DNA of 64,000 bases from Azoarcus_F sp036734105 (lineage in GTDB: Bacteria; Pseudomonadota; Gammaproteobacteria; Burkholderiales; Rhodocyclaceae), in assembly GCA_036734105.1 (NCBI GenBank), contig DAIMZH010000011.1, positions 1-64,000 on the forward strand. Reading direction: 5' to 3'. The translations under genes were made by a program, and so were the position numbers. Each line of letters opens with the position of its first letter. The stretch's first letter is position 1. This document shows positions 59,001-64,000 of the stretch, one piece after another. Below the pieces are notes generated by a model. That model ran no database searches and was not told the origin of the DNA. It saw nothing but the letters and a program-made list of their open reading frames with translations.

Positions 59001-59961
59001 CAAGTGCCTTGACATCGGATGCGATGCACTGCTCGCGGAAGGCTTCGGGGATGAGCTCGGCGTAATGCGGCACGGCGAGAAAGCGTTCTTCCGGAATGCC
59101 CATCGCGCCACAAAAGGCTTTGTTCACAACACTCAGTTTGCCCTTGCCGTTCTGCAGCCAGATACCAATCGGAGCGAAGTCGAGGATCAACTGCAGGGCT
59201 TCGGTCTTCCGGCGTAGCGCCTCCTCTGCCTGCCTCTGTTCGGTGATGTCGCGTGCGATACCATAGAGTCCGATGATCTCGCCGGATGCGTTTCGGATCG
59301 GGTACTTTCGGTTATCTACCCAGCCCTGGCGGCCCTCCTTGGTGAGATATTCCTGAACCTCATGGACCACAACCCCCTCTGTATACACACGCTTTTCCAG
59401 CTTGTAATAGGCATCGGCAAACTCCTCCGGAAAGACATCGTAATCTGTCTGACCAAGCAGGTCTGTCCAGTGTTCGGCCGGATCACACAGCACCACCAGC
59501 GTCTGGCTGGCACCAGTCAGAACATGGTTGCGATCCTTGAAAAAGATGAAGTCATCGGTGTTTTCCATCATCGCCCGGAAACTCGCCATGGTGACTACAT
59601 CATCCAGCGTGCGCGGCAGGCTCTTGGCGTCTTCGAGTAGCAGATCGAGCGTAAGGCTCGCTCCAGCCACCGACTTTGCAAAAGTACACCTGACGCAACG
59701 AATCCGGCCGTTGGCTTGACGCAGACGCAGGTTGACCACCTGTTGGCTTGCCGTCGCTTGCGGCGCGAACAACTGGACTGCGATATCCTCATCATCGACA
59801 TGAAAACATGCTCTCAGATCAACGCTTCCATCAAGAAACGCCGATGCGCCAAAACCCAGCAGCAGTTGCGGATTGCCGGACACGGAATCAATGCCGACCT
59901 CATCATCGTCGATGCGGTAGCGGAAATGTGCATCCAGAGTCGCGGAAGAAGTCGGGTTCAT
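56053..59961 (-). CDS. Multi-PAS GGDEF-EAL protein with C-terminal CZB domain
   Basis: 1302 residues, no membrane helix. At least five PAS-type segments (about 120-240, 245-370, 375-500, 505-630, 635-755), then GGDEF (about 770-930; GGDEF intact in GRLGGDEFVAV), EAL (about 945-1190; GAEALIRW intact, plus DDFGTGYASL) and a C-terminal zinc-binding CZB domain (about 1205-1300; HRAWVSAMDKYLAGK, HQCRFGHWL, HREIHRL). Both synthesis and breakdown of c-di-GMP are possible, set by redox or ligand PAS and by zinc. Monocistronic, opposite to the SIR2-like gene. Confidence 0.9.
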   Translation of the reverse strand: MNPTSSATLDAHFRYRIDDDEVGIDSVSGNPQLLLGFGASAFLDGSVDLRACFHVDDEDIAVQLFAPQATASQQVVNLRLRQANGRIRCVRCTFAKSVAGASLTLDLLLEDAKSLPRTLDDVVTMASFRAMMENTDDFIFFKDRNHVLTGASQTLVVLCDPAEHWTDLLGQTDYDVFPEEFADAYYKLEKRVYTEGVVVHEVQEYLTKEGRQGWVDNRKYPIRNASGEIIGLYGIARDITEQRQAEEALRRKTEALQLILDFAPIGIWLQNGKGKLSVVNKAFCGAMGIPEERFLAVPHYAELIPEAFREQCIASDVKALASTGVSVNHQRLPFVDGKVHDLRVIKAVKRDVHGEPEFLVGLSLDITEEMQRDQALHVSEQRFRTLFESIPSIAVQGYDAERRVIFWNHASEVLYGFSRSEALGRKVEDLIIPEEMRQSVIEAINDWFAGGPAIPAAEVDLCHKDGTPKPVFSSHVMQQGPNGLELYCIDIDLSEQKRAERRLALALDAAKILIFELDFTTDKLGFDGCAMTGLGLNESDTPDTLAGWLARVHPDDRQRFIEMVERALPDGDTKGFDCEYRFDDRAGGYHWLHTVGRVVQRDALGRPLLGAGYSVNITDRKSAEEALRLAANVFTHAREGITITDRHARILDVNAAFTDITGFSREEVLGQNPRILSSGRQGKDFYDALWQDLQTQGHWTGEIWNRRKDGEVIAEMLTISAVRDERGETQNYIALFSDITTIKAHQTRLEHIAHYDALTGLPNRLLLGDRLRQAMSQAPRRGQRLAVAYLDLDGFKAVNDTHDHEVGDQLLTTLARLMTKVLRDGDTLGRLGGDEFVAVLVDLPDIDASAPILTRLLEVVAQPVTVSDIVLRVSASLGVTFYPQSEAVDADQLLRQADQAMYQAKQAGKNRYHIFDAEQDRHVRGRHESLEHIRQALGNQEFVLHYQPKVNMRTGELIGAEALIRWQHPRRGLLSPAAFLPVIEDQPLAIDLGEWVIDSVLTQIETWRATGLSIPVSVNVGALQLQHPDFVSRLRTLLARHPGVSAGELELEILETSALEDFAGVSQVMATCRELGIVFALDDFGTGYASLTYLKQLPVAVLKIDQSFVHDMLDDPDDLAILEGVLGLATAFRRQTIAEGVETLAHGEMLLRLGCEWAQGYAIARPMLAPDFRRWVGTWDSPPAWKALKPVSRDRLPMLFATVEHRAWVSAMDKYLAGKCDSPPDRDAHQCRFGHWLDHGGRASLLGEDADHPVDALHREIHRLAAELMALKQDGMGDEAHTRMTELHCLHDQLLEQMSELY

Positions 59962-60253
59962 CTCTGTATGACGCGTGGCGCAAGTGCCTGCCGAGACCGC
60001 ACTGCGGGATTCACCAATGGATCTTCAGTTTAACCCAACAGACAATGATTGGCATTTTCGGGAGCATTACAAAGGTGATGCAGCCCACCCGAAACCTTTG
60101 GACGGCCGCACAGAAACACCCTGTCTGGCCAGTTCAACCTGGACGATTGGCAGCAAAGGCCAGCTCACTCGATAGCTTCTGGAGCCTGCCGCGTCGCGCA
60201 TCGAGTTGTGGTGTGGGAATCCTGTCGGCAGTGGAACCGGGTATGCAGGCCCT
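59962..60253. other. Upstream region of the GGDEF-EAL gene
   Basis: 292 bases holding the GGDEF-EAL promoter. I see no sigma-54 element with correct spacing (one GC/CC pair is off by one base), no NifA-type site and no gene. Confidence 0.4.
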
Positions 60254-60402
60254 TCAACCCAGTTGGCAATGGGGCTCCCGCGCAGCCTGCGCGCCAAGCC
60301 AGCGCCATGCCGCCCACGCGGCGACCGCCAGATAGACCAGCCCTCCGGGTATCCACATCATCAGGCCGGCCAGTTGTTGGTCAGCCAGCACGCCGGGTCT
60401 GC
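60254..60402 (-). pseudogene. C-terminal remnant of CtaG (cytochrome oxidase assembly)
   Basis: The segment ADQQLAGLMMWIPGGLVYLA matches the last transmembrane part of caa3-type CtaG proteins and runs to a stop; the upstream bases (to 60546) do not continue the family. About 50 residues of some 270 remain. Confidence 0.7.
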
Positions 60403-60546
60403 TCCATATAGCGGAACATTGGAAAAGCTCACAATGCGGACAGGATTGACCACGCTGGGCCACAGCATCGTGGTCTACGCACTGCCGCGCTGAACGGCTT
60501 TGGCGCTCGACAGCAGATTTGGCCAGCCGTCAGCAAGCACCCCGCA

Positions 60547-61119
60547 TCAGCCCTCGGGACCAAAACACACGGCGTAGTCGCTACAGGCTTCGCAACTGGG
60601 TGATGCGCACACATAGATTCCCTCGCGCTGACACAGTTCGCGATACAGGAACTTCTTCCATTTCATGTCACGGTTATTGGCACGCGCAAGCTCGGGAAAA
60701 TTCAAGGCGATAAGCTGCGACAGCTCGCGCCGCGACGGCAGCCCGAGGTCTTGCCACAAATGCTCCGAGCCCATGCAGGCGGTGGCAGCAATGACGGCCA
60801 TCTGCGCCGAGCCTGCTACCTGCGGGTCAGCCTCGTCGCGCATGAAGCGCTCCAGGTCTTCGTACTCCGGATGCAGATATGGGCCTGCCACGTCCTTGCG
60901 TGGTGCCCACTTGAGCCCGGGAAAGTGGCGCGCAATCAGCGCCTCGAAGGCGCTGCGACCCAGACCGAAATCCGCCGCCAGCACACCATCGCCAAGCGTC
61001 CAGCCAGCGATGATGTGGGCCAGGAACTCGTCATTCGGCAGGCCAGAAGCATGGCTCATCAGGTGAGCATGCAGGCTCAGTCTGGCAGGTGACGGGTGAT
61101 GACTCAACGGGGCAAGCAT
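60547..61119 (-). CDS. nifQ: NifQ, molybdenum donor for FeMo-co
   Basis: 190 residues. The C-terminal metal motif C-x4-C-x2-C-x5-C is intact (CASPSCEACSDYAVC). Carries a Mo-Fe-S cluster to NifEN/NifH. The ATG at 61119 is preceded by GAGG. Last gene of the nifB operon, 63 nt behind the Shethna-type gene. Confidence 0.93.
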   Translation of the reverse strand: MLAPLSHHPSPARLSLHAHLMSHASGLPNDEFLAHIIAGWTLGDGVLAADFGLGRSAFEALIARHFPGLKWAPRKDVAGPYLHPEYEDLERFMRDEADPQVAGSAQMAVIAATACMGSEHLWQDLGLPSRRELSQLIALNFPELARANNRDMKWKKFLYRELCQREGIYVCASPSCEACSDYAVCFGPEG

Positions 61120-61182
61120 GATGAAACCTCACGTTTGGGCGGACGCTGCAAGGGTTTGGCCTATGCAGCGTCCAGGCTCGGA

Positions 61183-61545
61183 TCAGTATTCCACCAGCAA
61201 GTCCTCGTCACGCAGAATCATCTGGCAGGCCAGACGCCACGGGGTCACCGAAACATCTTCCACGCGCATGCGCTCGATGTCGTCCTTGCTGACCTTCTTG
61301 TGTTCGCGCAGCACCGAGAGCTCCTTGTCGGTGAGGCGGCTGGCCATCGGCACCGTCTTGGTGCCGTGGTTTGCCAGCGGGGTGATCTTGACCATACAGG
61401 TGGCGCACTCGCCGTCCTCGCATGAGAAATCTATGGGGATATGGTTGTCCTTGGCGATTTTCAGGATGGTCTGGGTGTGCGAGCCAGCGATGGCGTAAAC
61501 AGTCTTGTCGCGATGGATGGGGCTTGAGAAGGTGATATTGGGCAC
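61183..61545 (-). CDS. [2Fe-2S] ferredoxin, Shethna protein II (FeSII)-like
   Basis: 120 residues. Plant-type motif C-x4-C-x2-C (FSCEDGECATCMVKI) and distal Cys (WRLACQMILRDEDLLVEY). The N-terminus (MPNITFSSPI), the middle (RLTDKELSVLREHKKVSKDDIERM) and the C-terminal DEDLLVE resemble Azotobacter FeSII, which binds NifH and NifDK under O2 stress and locks them in an inactive, protected complex. Resemblance judged by eye. Confidence 0.8.
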   Translation of the reverse strand: MPNITFSSPIHRDKTVYAIAGSHTQTILKIAKDNHIPIDFSCEDGECATCMVKITPLANHGTKTVPMASRLTDKELSVLREHKKVSKDDIERMRVEDVSVTPWRLACQMILRDEDLLVEY

Positions 61546-61611
61546 GATGAGGCTCCACGATGGTTGGTTGAAAGACTTGGGTTTTTGAAAACTTCCCGGC
61601 CAGTTGTGTGC

Positions 61612-61899
61612 TCAGCCAGGACGAACTACCACGGTTCCGCCCAGCACCTGGGCCTGGCAGGCAAGCCGGTTGGCGGCGCCGGCATAGTTTTCTTTCAGCA
61701 CCTGATCTTCGAGCACTGACGGCACCGCGAGATTTTCGGCGCCGGAGACGATCTTCATCATGCAGGTGCCACACTCACCCTCGCGGCAGCCATAGGTCAG
61801 CCCGGCGCCGATTGTTTCTGATACTTCGATGAGCCGGGTACCGGCGGGCACCGTGACGGTGACGCCGATATCCTCAAAAGTGACCTGGGCTTTGGGCAT
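61612..61899 (-). CDS. [2Fe-2S] ferredoxin of the nifB operon
   Basis: 95 residues: CREGECGTCMMKI and the distal Cys in NRLACQAQVLGG form a plant-type [2Fe-2S] site. Between the flavodiiron and FeSII-like genes (10 nt and 66 nt apart); may shuttle electrons to the flavodiiron protein. Confidence 0.88.
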   Translation of the reverse strand: MPKAQVTFEDIGVTVTVPAGTRLIEVSETIGAGLTYGCREGECGTCMMKIVSGAENLAVPSVLEDQVLKENYAGAANRLACQAQVLGGTVVVRPG

Positions 61900-61909
61900 G
61901 GTGATCGTC

Positions 61910-63199
61910 CTATGCAGTCAGTGCGCTCGGCACGGTGAAATCAATGTGTCGCGGCGCGGCACGCCCGACCAGGTGTTCTGCCAGTTCTCGGCCAAGCGCG
62001 GCGCAATCGGCAAGCTCGTCATCGGTGGGAATCAGCTTGGCCTTGACGCCGGCCCGGGGCACCCGCAGCTTTAGGCCACGCAGGCGATCCTCGACCAGCT
62101 TCACCGCCTCGCCGCTCCAGCCATAGGAGCCGAATGCAGCGCCGAACTTGCCCTTGACCTTGACCAGCGTCAGCGACGACAGCAGGTCCCACACTGGCTT
62201 GACCGCATCGCCGTTGATGGTGGGCGAGCCGAACACAAGGCCATCGGCCTCCTCGATGAGATCCACAAAGGGGCCGGGATCGCCGCCTGCGATGTCGTAA
62301 AGGGATACGCGCACGCCATCGACGCCTTCGGCCCCGTCGCGCACCGCCTCTGCCATACGCGCGGTGTTGCCATAGGCGCTGATGTAGAACACCAGCAAGG
62401 TCTTCTCGCGCTCACCGGCCTCGTTGGCGAGCAGCGGGGCCGCGAGCTGACGGTAGCGGAGCACATAGTTTTCGGGGGCATCGCGCAACACCGGCCCGTG
62501 CGCAGGGGCGAGCAGGCGCAGCGGCAAGGGCTCGATCAGGTCGAGCGCGGTCAGCACATGCTCGCGGAACGGTCGCATGATGTGCTGGTAGTAGTAGTCG
62601 AACGAAAAGCGGAAGTCGCCGACCAGATCATTGAACAGGCGCGAATCGCAGAAGTGGCAGCCGAAAACGTCGCCGGAGAACAGCAACCCCTCCTCCGCCA
62701 GCCAGGTGCACTGGGTGTCCGGCCAGTGCAGATAGGGGGTGTGCACAAAGCGCAGGGTGCGACCACCAAGATCGACGCGCGTGTCTTCATCCACCGCCAC
62801 AATGCAGGTGTCGTCCAGGCCACTCTTGACCAGGCCCTTGAGCATTTTCAGCGCAGGGGGCGACAGATAGACCCTGGCCTGCGGTGCCGCCTGCAGCAGC
62901 GCGGGCAAGGCGCCGGTGTGATCGGGTTCGAGGTGATTGAGCACGATGGCGCGGATTTCGTCGGGACGACAGCACGCCCACAGACGGGCGAAGAAGTGGT
63001 CGGCGAACTCGGCCTTGACGGTGTCTATCACCGCCACGCCATCGCTGCCGCGTACTGCGTAGGCGTTGTAACTGGTGCCGTTGGCGGTGCGCAGGATGAT
63101 GTCGAACTGGCGCAGATCCGGGTCGAGCGCCCCCACCCAATGCACACCGGGGGCGATGAGCACCGGCTCGCCCGGCCGGACCGCTGCTTCGCGGCTCAT
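61910..63199 (-). CDS. Flavodiiron protein (FprA/A-type flavoprotein)
   Basis: 429 residues. Metallo-beta-lactamase-like domain with the diiron ligands H89-x-E91-x-D93-H94 (NHLEPDHTGA), HTPYLHWPDTQC, GDVFGCHFCD and AHGP; a flavodoxin domain (about 265-410: VFYISAYGNTARMAEAV, FGSPTINGDAV). No rubredoxin domain. Reduces O2 to water or NO to N2O. In a nif operon the likely role is O2 scavenging for nitrogenase. Confidence 0.92.
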   Translation of the reverse strand: MSREAAVRPGEPVLIAPGVHWVGALDPDLRQFDIILRTANGTSYNAYAVRGSDGVAVIDTVKAEFADHFFARLWACCRPDEIRAIVLNHLEPDHTGALPALLQAAPQARVYLSPPALKMLKGLVKSGLDDTCIVAVDEDTRVDLGGRTLRFVHTPYLHWPDTQCTWLAEEGLLFSGDVFGCHFCDSRLFNDLVGDFRFSFDYYYQHIMRPFREHVLTALDLIEPLPLRLLAPAHGPVLRDAPENYVLRYRQLAAPLLANEAGEREKTLLVFYISAYGNTARMAEAVRDGAEGVDGVRVSLYDIAGGDPGPFVDLIEEADGLVFGSPTINGDAVKPVWDLLSSLTLVKVKGKFGAAFGSYGWSGEAVKLVEDRLRGLKLRVPRAGVKAKLIPTDDELADCAALGRELAEHLVGRAAPRHIDFTVPSALTA

Positions 63200-63230
63200 G
63201 GCGCGGCCTCCAGCGTGTGCCGCCGGACCA

Positions 63231-63509
63231 TCACGAACGACATTCCAGCGCCCCCCAACGCGCCAGCAGATGCAGCGGAATGCCGGTCAGTGAGCCTGGC
63301 GGGTTCATTGGTTCACCATATTCATCAATGATCGCCCCTTCGATCGGGCAAATCTCGGCGCATTGCGGCAAGTCGTGATCACCAATGCATTCGGTGCACT
63401 TGTCGGGGTTGATGATGAACATCGGGCGTGCCGCGCTGATGGCATGATTGGGACATTGGGCCTCACAGGCATGACAGCCCACGCACAACTCAACGATTTC
63501 GAGTGACAT
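63231..63509 (-). CDS. fdxN: [4Fe-4S] ferredoxin downstream of nifB
   Basis: 92 residues with CVGCHACEAQCP and CTECIGDHDLPQCAEICP, the two-cluster nif-type pattern, plus a 30-residue C-terminal extension. 11 nt downstream of nifB. FdxN-type proteins feed electrons to NifB. Confidence 0.88.
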   Translation of the reverse strand: MSLEIVELCVGCHACEAQCPNHAISAARPMFIINPDKCTECIGDHDLPQCAEICPIEGAIIDEYGEPMNPPGSLTGIPLHLLARWGALECRS

Positions 63510-63520
63510 GATGCTTCTCC

Positions 63521-64000
63521 TCAGGCCGCGCTGCGGGCAGTAACAGTTGGGTCAGCCGACAAGACCAGCTTGCCGACAGCAGCCATTTCGTCATACACCG
63601 CACGAATCGCCTCTTCGATCGGCTCCATGGCGTGTTCGCCGTTCGGCTGAATGCCGGCCTTCTCCAGCTCACCCCAAGGCTCGAACCCGATCTTGGAAGC
63701 AAGCAACACCTCGACCCCTTCAAGCGACTTGATGATGCCGCCGAGCACAGTCTCACCATCGCCACACGAGGTGTCGCCCATGCAGTAGGCAGTGCATTTG
63801 CGATGCCCGAGAAAGCGGATGTCGCGCGGGCCGGCCTCGTACACAAGGAACTCGTGGGCATGACCGAAGTGCTCATTGATCACACCACCACCCTTGGTGG
63901 CCACCGCGATGCGGATGTTGCGCGTGGCCGGAGCGGCAATCTCCGGTTCGGGTGCGAACTTCGGCGCGGCCTTTAGCGCACGCTTCATCTCCAACTCGGA
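63521..64000 (-). CDS. nifB: NifB, 3' part only
   Basis: The visible 159 residues are the C-terminal NifX-like domain of NifB (RIAVATKGGGVINEHFGHAHEFLVYEA ... CTAYCMGDTSCGDGET ... LEGVEVLLASKIG). The frame stays open to the window edge, so the radical-SAM part lies outside. NifB makes NifB-co, precursor of FeMo-co. Head of the operon nifB-fdxN-FDP-fdx-FeSII-nifQ. Confidence 0.9.
   Translation of the reverse strand, partial: SELEMKRALKAAPKFAPEPEIAAPATRNIRIAVATKGGGVINEHFGHAHEFLVYEAGPRDIRFLGHRKCTAYCMGDTSCGDGETVLGGIIKSLEGVEVLLASKIGFEPWGELEKAGIQPNGEHAMEPIEEAIRAVYDEMAAVGKLVLSADPTVTARSAA

Noticed and set aside
59990..60030. Sigma-54 promoter upstream of the GGDEF-EAL gene
   Set aside because: The GC and CC pairs are 9, not 10, bases apart and the flanks do not match.
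1..64000. tRNA/rRNA genes, intact insertion sequences, integrases
   Set aside because: No cloverleaf, rRNA-like stretch, transposase or integrase frame was found by eye; a computed scan would be more sensitive.

Overview
The window reads as a GC-rich betaproteobacterial chromosome, most likely from the Rhodocyclales (Azoarcus/Zoogloea/Dechloromonas type). This is an inference from the gene mix: PEP-CTERM exoproteins, a 180-kDa NAD-glutamate dehydrogenase, ubiUVT for O2-independent ubiquinone synthesis, an argS-SPOR-dsbA block and a large molybdenum nif island. I see no tRNA, rRNA, CRISPR array or intact insertion sequence.

Layout. 1-13.7 kb: two PEP-CTERM/envelope genes, NAD-GDH, a PilZ protein, dsbA, a SPOR protein, argS, ubiB and a second PEP-CTERM gene behind a sigma-54 (-24/-12) promoter. 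13.9-16.4 kb: ubiU-ubiV-ubiT behind an FNR/ANR-type palindrome. 16.4-17.6 kb: a gene of unknown function with two NifA-type sites (TGT-N10-ACA) and a -24/-12 promoter. 17.8-26.5 kb: trmA, then a catabolic cluster (D- and L-carbamoylases, diaminopropionate ammonia-lyase, TRAP transporter) with a divergent RpiR regulator. 26.6-28.5 kb: a nifF operon (two unknown small genes, flavodoxin, small NifZ-family protein, Bfd). 28.6-36.2 kb: a conflict island holding YhaV/PrlF and a coupled five-gene operon hsdM-DUF1016-hsdS-ABC ATPase-DUF4276, with no HsdR. 36.5-48.0 kb: nifEN-nifX-rseC-like-DUF269-DUF683-fdxB, then iscA-nifUSV-cysE-nifWZM. 48.1-48.5 kb: a VapBC remnant. 48.7-54.6 kb: nifHDKT-fdx-nafY-DUF6129 on the minus strand. 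55.1 kb: a divergent SIR2-like gene with its own NifA site and sigma-54 promoter. 56-60 kb: a PAS-GGDEF-EAL-CZB protein. 60.2-64 kb: a CtaG remnant, then nifQ, a Shethna-II-like [2Fe-2S] protein, a second [2Fe-2S] ferredoxin, a flavodiiron protein, a [4Fe-4S] ferredoxin and the 3' end of nifB, which runs off the window.

How it works together. NifB/NifQ/NifEN/NifX/NafY make and carry FeMo-co; NifUS/IscA/CysE/NifV supply clusters, sulfur and homocitrate; NifHDK fixes N2; NifF, FdxB and the small ferredoxins carry electrons; the flavodiiron and Shethna-type proteins probably guard against O2. Matching NifA sites plus -24/-12 promoters before five transcription units, including two that are not classical nif genes, define a local regulon and supply the strongest leads. 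A sixth, before the nifF operon, is less certain.

The best candidates for undescribed biology are the NifA-type unknown gene at 16.6 kb, the NifA-type SIR2-like gene at 55.1 kb, and the HsdR-less hsdMS operon carrying a split OLD-like ATPase/TOPRIM pair and a PD-(D/E)XK protein.
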